Under the pieces are notes generated by a model. That model ran no database searches and was not told the DNA's origin. It worked only from the letters and a program-made list of their open reading frames with translations. Below are positions 40,030 to 48,936 of a stretch of DNA of 64,000 bases, piece by piece; within the stretch, counting starts at the first letter, position 1, and every line of letters begins with the position of its first letter. Both the position numbers and the translations under genes were made by a program. This DNA is from Salinicoccus carnicancri Crm (lineage in GTDB: Bacteria > Bacillota > Bacilli > Staphylococcales > Salinicoccaceae), in assembly GCF_000330705.1 (NCBI RefSeq), contig NZ_ANAM01000001.1, forward strand, positions 310,001-374,000, given 5' to 3'.

Positions 40030-40941
40030 ATGAATCATAAGGTAGATATTATCGGCGCTTCCACATGCTTCGGCCAGCCGAAACTTGGAGTGGATTTTGG
40101 ACCGGATGCGATACGTTACGCCGGCCTTGTCAAAGCATTGGAAATACAGGGGATGAATGTTGAAGATAAAGGGAACATCACGGGCCAGTATAAAGTGGAC
40201 CCAACACTCCATTCCGCAAAAGAGGAGATGGGGCTTCTCAATTTCGAACAGGTGAAAGATTTCAGTACTGAACTGGCGGAAGAGGTCGAAAGTTCGGTAA
40301 AACTTGGGCGCTTTCCGCTGATACTCGGAGGGGATCATTCGCTTTCGATTGGTTCCATAGCTGGAATCAGTCCGAATTACGAAAACCTTGGCGTCATATG
40401 GTATGATGCCCACGGGGATCTCAACGACAGTGAGACTTCGCCATCAGGCAATATACATGGCATGCCGCTTGCTGTGGCATGCGGCGTTGGACATGAGAGT
40501 TTGGTGAATCTTCACCAGCCCGGGGTGAAGGTGAAACCGGAAAATGTTGTTTTAATAGGCATGAGAGATCTTGATGTGGGTGAGAGGGAGTACATCAAAG
40601 AAAATGATATTCTTACTTTCACTGCAACTGACGTCAGGGAAAAAGGCATGGCCGATGTCATGGATGAGGCGATTGCCTACCTGAGAGGCAAAGTTGATGG
40701 TTTGCATCTCTCCCTTGATGTCGATGGGCTCGACCCGATGGAAACGCCGGGGACAGGTACGCCTGTTGACGGTGGTATGTCGCTTTCTGAAACACAGCTT
40801 GCGATGCGCATGCTGAATGAATCAGACCTGGTGACTTCGATGGATCTTGTAGAGGTGAATCCATTGCTTGACGAGAAGAATATTACTGCAGAGAAGGCAG
40901 TGGAGATTGCTTCATTCCTGTTTGGGAAAAAACAGCTGTAA
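40030..40941 (+). CDS. rocF: Arginase
   Basis: Mn-dependent hydrolase (303 residues) splitting arginine into ornithine and urea. Metal ligands: His103 in GGDHS, Asp126, His128 and Asp130 in YDAHGDLN, and the Asp pair in LSLDVDGLDP; the substrate loop SGNIHGMPLA is intact. AAAAGGGG precedes the ATG; a TATAAT lies at 39988. In staphylococci rocF also lies close to the cdaA-glmM region. The manganese need ties in with the mnt operon of the window. Confidence 0.95.
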   Translation: MNHKVDIIGASTCFGQPKLGVDFGPDAIRYAGLVKALEIQGMNVEDKGNITGQYKVDPTLHSAKEEMGLLNFEQVKDFSTELAEEVESSVKLGRFPLILGGDHSLSIGSIAGISPNYENLGVIWYDAHGDLNDSETSPSGNIHGMPLAVACGVGHESLVNLHQPGVKVKPENVVLIGMRDLDVGEREYIKENDILTFTATDVREKGMADVMDEAIAYLRGKVDGLHLSLDVDGLDPMETPGTGTPVDGGMSLSETQLAMRMLNESDLVTSMDLVEVNPLLDEKNITAEKAVEIASFLFGKKQL

Positions 40942-40957
40942 ATATAATTGTCCATAT

Positions 40958-40998
40958 AAAAAGGGATATCATCTGTAATGGATGCTATCCCTTAAAAT
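40958..40998. terminator. Bidirectional terminator between rocF and the ArsR-like gene
   Basis: AAGGGATATCATC and GGATGCTATCCCTT form a 13-pair stem with one mismatch, flanked by A and T runs. Confidence 0.8.
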
Positions 40999-41005
40999 AT
41001 TGCAT

Positions 41006-41479
41006 TTAAACTTCATTATCATTGCTATCATCTCCCAAAGGCATGAGCTGAACCTTGTATTCATCAGTTCCTTTGGTGTTTTTCTTTTCTGAGTGCTTCT
41101 TCACAAAATTCTTGAGATCTTTTTTGAACTGTTTCAGGTCTTCCTCTTCAATGTTCAGGTTATAGGACATGCTGTCTTTCTTCTTTTCATCGGGGATATA
41201 CTTCAAAAGGTCGAGATTCGGCACCACTTTTTTTGCCACGGGGGCATAAAATTTCTGGATGATACTGTTCTTCTCCTCGGTCTTTACCACATGGATGATT
41301 TCATTTTTCAGCAGTTCATTGAGATGATAGTGGATCTTTGCACGGGGAATATCCAATTCATCCGCAAGGTTCTGGCCCGTTTTAGGTTTTTCACCAAGCA
41401 TGGTGAGGAGTTCGATCCGGAATGGGTCACTGACACTTTTCAGTTGGGCCAGATTATCAATAACCAGTAATTTTTTCAT
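41006..41479 (-). CDS. ArsR-type winged-helix regulator
   Basis: A 157-residue protein; N-terminal winged helix (about 5-75) with LKSVSDPFRIELLTMLGEKP and IPRAKIHYHLNELLKNEIIH, typical of HTH_20/ArsR-like repressors. No metal-binding CVC motif. The C-terminal half is highly charged (DLKQFKKDLKNFVKKHSEKK). The start is the ATG behind AAGGGGTG; a longer frame begins at 41542 without a site. It is divergent from a TPR regulator, 163 bases away. Effector unknown. Confidence 0.8.
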   Translation of the reverse strand: MKKLLVIDNLAQLKSVSDPFRIELLTMLGEKPKTGQNLADELDIPRAKIHYHLNELLKNEIIHVVKTEEKNSIIQKFYAPVAKKVVPNLDLLKYIPDEKKKDSMSYNLNIEEEDLKQFKKDLKNFVKKHSEKKNTKGTDEYKVQLMPLGDDSNDNEV

Positions 41480-41642
41480 GAAGAAACACCCCTTATGAGA
41501 TATATTTATAGTATGATTAACTGTAAATAGCTTGTCAATCAAATAAACATCTATTTACAAAAGTTGAACGCCTTTTAATCATTTGTTGCATAATTGCGAA
41601 TTTGGTATGATGTAACTGTACTACAGTGAAAGGGGCAACATT

Positions 41643-42590
41643 ATGATCGGGCAGAGAATCAAGGAAATACGCAACAATAACAATCTGACACAGGAAGAAT
41701 TGGCGGACGGCATCATTTCCAGGACCTATCTCAGTTTGATAGAGAAGGGCAGCGTGCATCCTTCGACCAACGTCCTCATAAAACTGAGCGAACGACTGAA
41801 CTGCTCTGTCAACGATTTTATGCAGGAAGTGTCCCATTTCAGGTATAATGATGTTGAGATACTGAGGGAGATTGCCTATTATGAACAGAAAATTGAAAGC
41901 GATGATTTCCCATCTGTAATCTCTTTCATAGAAAAAGAATATGAAATGGTCGAGCAGGTCCCACCGCAGGACAGCGGGCGGATCCATCTGATCTATGCCA
42001 AGTATTATAATAAAACAGGCGAGCCGGTAAAAGAGAAGCATCATGTGGATCAGGCGCTCAGGCTGCTTTCCACGGTTTCGGTCAACCAGTCCTACATAGA
42101 TGCAATAATTTTAAAAACACACATACTGGTTTCCCAGGATGAAGTGGAAGAGGCGCTGGACCTTCTGGAGGACACGCTGTATATCATTTTAAGGCTTACT
42201 GAACTTGATCTCGGAACCATCAGGGTCATGTTTGAAATCGCTTCATGTTATCATATCAAGAAGGAGTATTTTACGTCTGAGCGGATTCTTCTGAGACTGA
42301 AAAAACAGTCGGAAATCCTTCATATAGACTACAAAAGGGACACATTCAATCTTCTCGAGGCAAAAAACATGGCAATGCTGGAGTCTTTCGAAAAATTGGA
42401 AAAAATGACCGAACATGAAGATTCGCCGTCAATGGTGCTTCTGAACTGCTATGCAAGTTTCAATAATGGCAATATCAAAGAATGCAAGAGCAGGTTCAAA
42501 AGCATGGGGATTGAGAAAAGCATGTTCAGAGGAGATGTGGTTTTAACCGGCATATATGACATGCTGGATAAGCGTTTGGATTTTATTTGA
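41643..42590 (+). CDS. XRE regulator with TPR-like C-terminal domain
   Basis: A 315-residue protein with an XRE helix-turn-helix at about 5-60 (IGQRIKEIRNNNNLTQEELA) followed by about 250 residues of helical repeats resembling tetratricopeptides, the plan of RNPP-type peptide receptors (PlcR, NprR, Rgg-like). TTGTTG, 17 bases, TATGAT lies upstream. It ends only 23 bases before cdaA, and shares its strand, so it likely belongs to the same transcript. No signal peptide gene is visible next to it. The ligand, if any, is unknown. Confidence 0.82.
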   Translation: MIGQRIKEIRNNNNLTQEELADGIISRTYLSLIEKGSVHPSTNVLIKLSERLNCSVNDFMQEVSHFRYNDVEILREIAYYEQKIESDDFPSVISFIEKEYEMVEQVPPQDSGRIHLIYAKYYNKTGEPVKEKHHVDQALRLLSTVSVNQSYIDAIILKTHILVSQDEVEEALDLLEDTLYIILRLTELDLGTIRVMFEIASCYHIKKEYFTSERILLRLKKQSEILHIDYKRDTFNLLEAKNMAMLESFEKLEKMTEHEDSPSMVLLNCYASFNNGNIKECKSRFKSMGIEKSMFRGDVVLTGIYDMLDKRLDFI

Positions 42591-42613
42591 AATATTGAGA
42601 GAGGGACGGCAAT

Positions 42614-43435
42614 ATGCAGACAGATAATTTTTTTGAGAACGTCACAACGGCAGCCATAATTTCGAGCATTGTCGATTTGCTGATTGTCTGGTACGTACTT
42701 TATCTTCTGATTACCGTAATGAAAGGTACGAAAGCCATCCAGCTGATCAAAGGGATATTCTTCATCCTGATCGGCCGGGCGATCAGTAATTTTTTCGATC
42801 TTGCGACGACGACACAGATGTTCGATACAGTTTTGGAGTGGGGTTTTTTGGCGATTATTGTGATATTCCAGCCGGAACTCAGACGGGCGCTTGAACAGCT
42901 CGGCCGCGGGAGCCTCTTCCGTACCAGCAGTACAGCAGCAAGTTCGGAACATGATAAGATGCGGGAAGCCATGGTGAAATCCATCAGATACATGGCAAAA
43001 CGCCGCATCGGGGCGCTGATCGTCTTTGAAAAGGAGACGGGGCTGAAGGATTACATCGAAACGGGAATACCCATAAACGGAAACATATCATCAGAGCTTC
43101 TGATCAATATATTTATCCCGAACACTCCGCTGCATGACGGGGCCATGATTATACAGGGGGATAGGATTGCCACAGCTGCCAGTTACCTGCCACTGTCCGA
43201 CAGCAGCAAGATTGCCAAAAATCTTGGAACAAGGCACAGGGCGGCTGTCGGTGTATCGGAAGTGACCGATGCATTCACTATAGTGGTCTCCGAAGAAACA
43301 GGCAACATCTCAGTGACTTATGACAGTAAGCTTACGCGCGAAATATCACTTGAAGAGCTTGATTCCATGCTGAAAACACATTGGAGTCTGCTCCCTGAAT
43401 TGAAGGAAGGAGGTGGACTCTTTGCTAGAAAGTAA
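42614..43435 (+). CDS. cdaA: Diadenylate cyclase CdaA
   Basis: Makes cyclic di-AMP from two ATP at the membrane. 273 residues: three N-terminal helices (about 15-85) and a DAC domain with DGA at 175-177 (PLHDGAMII) and RHR at 207-209 (GTRHRAAVG), both catalytic. c-di-AMP controls potassium and osmolyte uptake, important for a salt-adapted cell. The 3' end overlaps the cdaR start region; cdaR and glmM follow, the standard cda-glm cluster. Confidence 0.96.
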   Translation: MQTDNFFENVTTAAIISSIVDLLIVWYVLYLLITVMKGTKAIQLIKGIFFILIGRAISNFFDLATTTQMFDTVLEWGFLAIIVIFQPELRRALEQLGRGSLFRTSSTAASSEHDKMREAMVKSIRYMAKRRIGALIVFEKETGLKDYIETGIPINGNISSELLINIFIPNTPLHDGAMIIQGDRIATAASYLPLSDSSKIAKNLGTRHRAAVGVSEVTDAFTIVVSEETGNISVTYDSKLTREISLEELDSMLKTHWSLLPELKEGGGLFARK

Positions 43436-44357
43436 ATGGGGACTCAGATTTGTGGCCCTGGTTCTTGCATTGTTCATGTTCCTTTCTGTAAATGACGTTT
43501 TTGAAAATCTGTTCAATGATGACGGTGAAAATCCCGAATCACAGATGATTGAGGGTGTGCCGGTGGAGTTGCAGTATGACAAGGAGAACTACTATGTCTC
43601 CGGTGCTCCGTCAGAGGTCAATGTCCAGCTGTTTGGAAACAATTCCAATGTGAAAAGGCTCCAGACAACAAGGGATTTCAATGTTTCCCTCGACCTCCGG
43701 AACCGGGATGTGGGAGAATATGAGGAGCACTTCACAGTGGAGGGACTGCCTGAGAATGTCACGGCTGAAGTTGTTCCTCAGACTGCAAACATCAACATAC
43801 AGGATCTTGTTACAAGAACATTCGAGGTGCAGGCTGAGGTGAGTGAAAGCCGGGTGGGACCGAACCACCAGCTCTCCGAGGTCAACGTCATACCGTCCAC
43901 GGTCACTGTGATGGGTGGCGAAAGTGAAATGAATCGTATACAATATGTGCGTGCCACACTGAATGACAGCTCAAGGATCACAGAGGACCGCGTCGAAGAG
44001 GCGGAAGTAAGTGTATTCGACTCACAATTCAACAAGCTTGATGTGCGGATCGATCCAACCGACGTAAGGGTCGAAATCTCGGTGGACGAGCGCAGCAAGG
44101 AAGTCCCGGTGGAATTTGAAGTGAACGGTGAAGTTGCTGAGGGCCATACGCTGGAAGATGTTCAGCTCAACTATGAAAATGTGACGGTATTCGGCAGCGA
44201 AGAAGTGCTCGCAAATATCGATTCTGTCAATGTTGAAGTGAATGTGGACGGCATGGAAAATTCAGAAACGAAAGACATAGAAATGGAACTGCCTGAAGAT
44301 GTCAGTAAAACAGAGCCGGCAGTGCTGCAGGCAGAAATAGAAATAACCGAAAGTTGA
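43422..44357 (+). CDS. cdaR: CdaR (YbbR) regulator of diadenylate cyclase
   Basis: About 311 residues: one N-terminal membrane helix (about 8-26, LRFVALVLALFMFLSV) and four extracellular YbbR repeats. It binds and modulates CdaA. The start is most likely TTG at 43422, 8 bases behind AAGGAGG, giving a 14-base overlap with cdaA; a GTG at 43413 is in frame but lies within that site. Between cdaA and glmM as in Bacillus and Staphylococcus. Confidence 0.92.
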   Translation: MLESKWGLRFVALVLALFMFLSVNDVFENLFNDDGENPESQMIEGVPVELQYDKENYYVSGAPSEVNVQLFGNNSNVKRLQTTRDFNVSLDLRNRDVGEYEEHFTVEGLPENVTAEVVPQTANINIQDLVTRTFEVQAEVSESRVGPNHQLSEVNVIPSTVTVMGGESEMNRIQYVRATLNDSSRITEDRVEEAEVSVFDSQFNKLDVRIDPTDVRVEISVDERSKEVPVEFEVNGEVAEGHTLEDVQLNYENVTVFGSEEVLANIDSVNVEVNVDGMENSETKDIEMELPEDVSKTEPAVLQAEIEITES

Positions 44358-44393
44358 CTGACATAAGACTACACAATGAAAAAGGAGAAAGAC

Positions 44394-45749
44394 ATGGGTA
44401 AATATTTTGGTACTGATGGAGTAAGAGGCGTTGCAAATACGGAGCTGACTCCGGAACTGGCTTTTAAACTGGGAAGGCTTGGCGGATATGTACTATCCGG
44501 GCAAAAAGAGGAGGATAAACCGACCGTGCTGGTCGGACGCGACACACGCATTTCCGGTGAGATGCTGGAATCAGCGCTCGTTGCCGGGCTGCTTTCCATG
44601 GGAGCGGAAGTGATGCGCCTCGGAATCATCTCCACCCCGGGTGTAGCATACCTTACGAAAGAGATGGAGGCAGATGCGGGTGTAATGATATCCGCATCCC
44701 ACAATCCGGTGGCGGATAACGGCATCAAATTCTTTGGTTCAGACGGTTTCAAACTCTCTGATGCGCAGGAAGAGGAAATTGAAAAACTCCTCGATGCAGA
44801 GGAAGATACGCTGCCAAGACCGAGTGGTACCGCGCTTGGCCATAAATCCGACTACTTTGAAGGCAGCCAGAAATATGTGAGCTATCTCAAGTCCACAATT
44901 GATACGGACCTGGAAGGTTTGAAGATTGCGCTGGACGGTGCCCATGGTTCCACATACTCGCTTGCTCCTTATCTCTTTGGTGATCTCGAGGCGGATACAG
45001 TGACGGTCGGGTGTAACCCGGACGGCACCAACATCAATGATGGCGTCGGTTCTACACATCCGGGCAAACTGGTTGAACTCGTGAAAGAACAGGAAGCGGA
45101 TTTCGGGCTTGCCTTCGACGGTGATGGGGACCGCATCATTGCAGTGGATGAGAATGGAGAGATCGTCGACGGCGATAAGATCATGTTCATCCTTGCCCAG
45201 CACCTGAAGTCCATAGATATGCTGAAGGATGACATGGTCGTCTCCACAGTGATGAGCAATCTGGGATTCTATAAAGCTCTGGAAGCCCATGGCCTGAACA
45301 GTGACAAGACCAAAGTCGGCGACCGCTATGTAGTGGAGGAGATGCGCTCAGGTGGATACTCACTCGGCGGCGAGCAGTCCGGACATATCATCATGATGGA
45401 CTACAATACTACAGGTGACGGCCTGCTGACAGGCGTCCATCTTGCTGCAATCGTCAAGGAATCCGGCAAAAAGCTCAGTGAACTGGCAGCGCAGGTGGAA
45501 ACATTCCCACAGGAGCTCGTAAACGTACGTGTGACAGATAAATACAACGTAGTGAACAACGATAAGGTTTCTGCGAAAATTGATGAGGTAGAGGCGGATA
45601 TGGACGGTAATGGACGAATCCTCGTCCGTGCCTCCGGTACAGAACCTCTGGTCCGTGTCATGGTGGAAGCTGAAACTGAAGAATTAGCCGAGCAGTACAG
45701 CAATGATATTGCTGAGGTCGTCAAGGCTGAAATGGGTCTCGACAAATAA
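44394..45749 (+). CDS. glmM: Phosphoglucosamine mutase
   Basis: Converts glucosamine-6-phosphate to glucosamine-1-phosphate for peptidoglycan. 451 residues; N-terminal [15 protein letters not shown], catalytic phosphoserine Ser102 in ISASHNPV, metal loop DGDGDR and sugar loop GGEQSGHI. The ATG follows AAGGAG; the in-frame ATG at 44376 lies upstream of that site. Third member of the cdaA-cdaR-glmM set. GlmM can bind and restrain CdaA in relatives. Confidence 0.96.
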   Translation: MGKYFGTDGVRGVANTELTPELAFKLGRLGGYVLSGQKEEDKPTVLVGRDTRISGEMLESALVAGLLSMGAEVMRLGIISTPGVAYLTKEMEADAGVMISASHNPVADNGIKFFGSDGFKLSDAQEEEIEKLLDAEEDTLPRPSGTALGHKSDYFEGSQKYVSYLKSTIDTDLEGLKIALDGAHGSTYSLAPYLFGDLEADTVTVGCNPDGTNINDGVGSTHPGKLVELVKEQEADFGLAFDGDGDRIIAVDENGEIVDGDKIMFILAQHLKSIDMLKDDMVVSTVMSNLGFYKALEAHGLNSDKTKVGDRYVVEEMRSGGYSLGGEQSGHIIMMDYNTTGDGLLTGVHLAAIVKESGKKLSELAAQVETFPQELVNVRVTDKYNVVNNDKVSAKIDEVEADMDGNGRILVRASGTEPLVRVMVEAETEELAEQYSNDIAEVVKAEMGLDK

Positions 45750-45762
45750 TGGAAGAGCAATC

Positions 45763-45797
45763 CTGCCGGTCCGGATATCCCGGGCCGGCAGTTTTTT
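45763..45797 (+). terminator. glmM terminator
   Basis: CTGCCGGTCCGG and CCGGGCCGGCAG pair around ATAT with T6 behind. Confidence 0.85.
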
Positions 45798-45919
45798 ATG
45801 ACCATACCTCCAAAAATGTCGGTTTGAGTCAGTTTAATACGAAATTTTTCTGTTGCAGTATATACATATTTCCCTTACAATGTGAATGTTGACTAAAAGG
45901 AGGGCAGGATATCAAAAAC

Positions 45920-46072
45920 AATCGGAATAGCGCCTGAGCAGATGGGAGCCATCTGCTGACGAGGAGGACAGCCATCGAATTTCGGCGGATGCTGTCCCGG
46001 ATACTGAAGTATTCGTGAGACCGGATGTTAAAACTGACAAGTGATTGTCAGCACAGAGCATCGGAACTTATA
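45920..46072 (+). promoter_or_regulatory. glmS ribozyme/riboswitch
   Basis: Self-cleaving RNA in the leader of glmS, activated by glucosamine-6-phosphate. The core is readable: AGCGCC at the cleavage site (cut between A45929 and G45930), CTGACGAGGAGGACAG, CATCGAATTTCGGCGGATGC, CTGTCCCGG and the 3' pairing domain ending near CAGAGCATCGGAAC. It leaves 25 bases before the glmS start. A product-sensing off switch for amino-sugar synthesis. Confidence 0.94.
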
Positions 46073-46097
46073 CCTTAAATGGAAAGGAAGTCAGTAT

Positions 46098-47900
46098 ATG
46101 TGCGGAATAGTTGGTTATATCGGCAATGACAATGTCTTGGAGATACTGCTCAAAGGTCTTGAGAAAATGGAGTACCGAGGCTATGACTCTGCAGGAATCG
46201 GGGTCAGGAATGATGAAGAGGTGAAGGTGTTCAAAGAGAAGGGGCGCATCAGGGACCTCAGGGAAAAAGTGGAGACGGACTTCGATGCGACAGTGGGTAT
46301 CGGACACACAAGATGGGCGACACACGGTGTGCCGAACGTGGTCAATGCCCACCCGCACCAGAGTACTAACGGCCGTTTTACACTGGTCCATAACGGTGTC
46401 ATCGAGAACTATGAACAGCTTAAGAATGATTACCTTGGAGACGTTGAACTGGTTTCCAGCACGGATACTGAAATCATCGTCGAAGTGATTGCGAAGCTGG
46501 CAGATGAGGGTATGACAACAGAAGAGGCTTTCAACAGGGCACTTGGTGAAATGCATGGTTCCTACGCGCTCGGATTACTGGATGAAGAGGATCCTGATGT
46601 AATCTATGTGGCCAAGAATAAATCCCCGTTGCTTCTCGGTAAAGGGGAGGATTTCAATGTCATCACTTCAGATGCGATGGCAATGCTGCAGATCACGAAT
46701 GAATTCGTGGAACTGATGGACGGCGAAGTCGTACTCCTCAAAAAAGATGATATCGTCATCAAGGATAAAGAGGGGAATGCAGTGGAAAGGGATTCCTACA
46801 TTGCGGAAATCGATGCAGGAGATATAGAAAAAGGTACGTATGACCACTACATGCTGAAAGAGATCAATGACCAGCCGGCGGCAATGAGGAAGATTATCCA
46901 GGAATACCAGGATGAAGATGGGAATCTTAAGATCGATCCATCGATCATCAAACAGCTGAGGGATGCCGACAGACTCTATGTCATTGCTGCAGGAACGAGC
47001 TATCATGCGGGTCTCATCGGCAAGGAGTATTTCGAGAAATGGGCAGGCGTGCCGACAGAAGTCCACGTGGCTTCAGAATTCGTATACAATACACCGATGC
47101 TGTCCGAGAAGCCACTGTTCATCTTCATCTCACAGTCCGGAGAAACAGCGGACAGCCGCGCCGTACTTGTTGAAATCAAGAAACTCGGACACCAGTCTCT
47201 GACAGTGACGAATGTACCCGGATCAACACTTTCACGCGAAGCGGATCAGACGCTCATCCTGCATGCAGGACCTGAGATTGCCGTTGCCTCGACGAAAGCA
47301 TATACAGCACAGATTGCGGTCCTTTCCATCCTGGCACAGGTCGCAGCCCGCGAGCTTGGAAAAGATACGGGCATCAACCTGATGACAGAGCTTGCGAAAG
47401 TTACAACAGCGATCACGGCAATCATCGATGATGCGCCCGCCATCGAGCAGATTGTGAACGAGTACCTCGAAACGACCAGAAATGCCTTCTTCATCGGCAG
47501 GACGATGGATTACTACGTCGGCCTGGAAGGTGCGCTGAAGCTGAAAGAGATTTCCTATATCCAGGCGGAAGGATTCGCCGGCGGGGAACTCAAGCACGGT
47601 ACCATCGCCCTGATAGAAGAGAATACGCCGGTATTCGCACTGGCAACCCAGGATAAGATCAACCTGAACATCCGTGGGAATGCGCAGGAAGTCGAAGCAC
47701 GCGGAGCCAAAGTGTGCATGATCACCATGGAGGGGCTCGAGCAGGACGGAGATACGTATGTGATACCGCATGTGCATGAAATGCTTACACCGCTCGTATC
47801 CGTAGTCGTGTACCAGTTCATCGCATACTATGCAGCACTGCACCGCGGAAACGATGTGGACAAGCCAAGGAACCTTGCGAAGTCGGTAACAGTAGAATAA
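46098..47900 (+). CDS. glmS: Glutamine-fructose-6-phosphate aminotransferase
   Basis: Makes glucosamine-6-phosphate from fructose-6-phosphate and glutamine. 600 residues: N-terminal glutaminase with nucleophile Cys2 (MCGIVGYIG) and HTRWATHG, then two SIS domains ([12 protein letters not shown] and [10 protein letters not shown]) and the C-terminal AKSVTVE tail. The start is fixed by Cys2 and by GGAAAGGAAG. Controlled by the upstream ribozyme. Downstream of glmM but separated from it by a terminator. Confidence 0.97.
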   Translation: MCGIVGYIGNDNVLEILLKGLEKMEYRGYDSAGIGVRNDEEVKVFKEKGRIRDLREKVETDFDATVGIGHTRWATHGVPNVVNAHPHQSTNGRFTLVHNGVIENYEQLKNDYLGDVELVSSTDTEIIVEVIAKLADEGMTTEEAFNRALGEMHGSYALGLLDEEDPDVIYVAKNKSPLLLGKGEDFNVITSDAMAMLQITNEFVELMDGEVVLLKKDDIVIKDKEGNAVERDSYIAEIDAGDIEKGTYDHYMLKEINDQPAAMRKIIQEYQDEDGNLKIDPSIIKQLRDADRLYVIAAGTSYHAGLIGKEYFEKWAGVPTEVHVASEFVYNTPMLSEKPLFIFISQSGETADSRAVLVEIKKLGHQSLTVTNVPGSTLSREADQTLILHAGPEIAVASTKAYTAQIAVLSILAQVAARELGKDTGINLMTELAKVTTAITAIIDDAPAIEQIVNEYLETTRNAFFIGRTMDYYVGLEGALKLKEISYIQAEGFAGGELKHGTIALIEENTPVFALATQDKINLNIRGNAQEVEARGAKVCMITMEGLEQDGDTYVIPHVHEMLTPLVSVVVYQFIAYYAALHRGNDVDKPRNLAKSVTVE

Positions 47901-47930
47901 AAGCACAATGGAATATTGAAATTTGCAGCA

Positions 47931-47971
47931 GGGTGCTCCGTTTCATCGGAATGATGAACGGGGCTTTTACT
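47931..47971 (+). terminator. Probable glmS terminator
   Basis: GCTCCGTTTCAT and ATGATGAACGGGGC form an imperfect stem followed by TTTTA. Confidence 0.5.
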
Positions 47972-48010
47972 GTGTGAAGGAATAAATCAGAATATAATAC
48001 GGTGAATATT

Positions 48011-48727
48011 ATGAACTATGGAAAAGGTGAAGGAAAATTGATTACATTGGCAGGAACAATCGGCGTAGGAAAAACGGAATGGGGTAAAGTGATCGCCAAA
48101 CATTTTGGTGTTGAATTGCTGGAGGAAAAAGTGGAAGGTAATCCGTTTCTTGCGAAATATTATGAAGATCCGCAGAGGTACAGCTTCCATCTGCAGATAT
48201 TCTTCCTGAACCACAGGTTCAGTGCCATAAAGGAAGCCATGGCACACCCGAATTCAGTGCTCGATCGCTCCATTTACGAAGATGCGATGATATTTGCAAG
48301 GCTCCAGTATGAGAATGGCTCAATGGATGAAGCGGAGTATGCTACATACCTTGAGCTGCATGAAAACATGATGCAGGAGCTGGCGGATCTATATAAGCAG
48401 CAGGTTTTATTCAAAAAATCACCGGATCTTATGGTGATGGTGCATGGTTCTTTCGAAGAGATCATGAGGAGGATCAAAAAGCGCGGAAGGTCATATGAGC
48501 AGATCGATGGTAATCCGGAACTGTACAAGTATTACCAGGATATATATGAAATGTATGACAGGGACTTCAAGAAGAATTACCTGGATAAGAATATATCCCC
48601 TGTCTATGTCATAGATATTGACAAGATGGATATTTTCAACCCGCGAGATGTCAAGGCTGTACTGGATGGAATTGAAGAAACATTGGAGCGAAACAGGGGG
48701 TTTGTACTGCCTGAAGAGCTGGAGTAG
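48011..48727 (+). CDS. Deoxynucleoside kinase (dGK/dCK family)
   Basis: Phosphorylates deoxynucleosides for salvage; about 238 residues. P-loop GTIGVGKTE near the N-terminus, the DRS motif in LDRSIYEDAMIFA and the lid RIKKRGRSYEQ. Choice between deoxyguanosine and deoxyadenosine/deoxycytidine cannot be made. The start is uncertain: GTG 48002, ATG 48011 and a TTG at 48038 are in frame, none with a textbook site. Single gene with a terminator behind. Confidence 0.88.
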   Translation: MNYGKGEGKLITLAGTIGVGKTEWGKVIAKHFGVELLEEKVEGNPFLAKYYEDPQRYSFHLQIFFLNHRFSAIKEAMAHPNSVLDRSIYEDAMIFARLQYENGSMDEAEYATYLELHENMMQELADLYKQQVLFKKSPDLMVMVHGSFEEIMRRIKKRGRSYEQIDGNPELYKYYQDIYEMYDRDFKKNYLDKNISPVYVIDIDKMDIFNPRDVKAVLDGIEETLERNRGFVLPEELE

Positions 48728-48754
48728 GGCCCAATGTGAATACATGCAACAGCA

Positions 48755-48790
48755 GGATGGTCCGCCGAAAAAGGCGGGCCATCTTTTTTA
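48755..48790 (+). terminator. Deoxynucleoside kinase gene terminator
   Basis: GATGGTCCGCC, GAAAAA loop, GGCGGGCCATC and T6. Confidence 0.9.
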
Positions 48791-48936
48791 TGCGCACGGT
48801 CAGGTTGAGTCTCGATACATATTATGGAAAAAGTATTTATATTATGATGCGGGAGTGATAAGGTGATATTAGGGTTGTTCAGATTTCTGGACAGTAACCA
48901 TACATATCAAAAGCAACAGCGGTAAGGAGTATGTAC

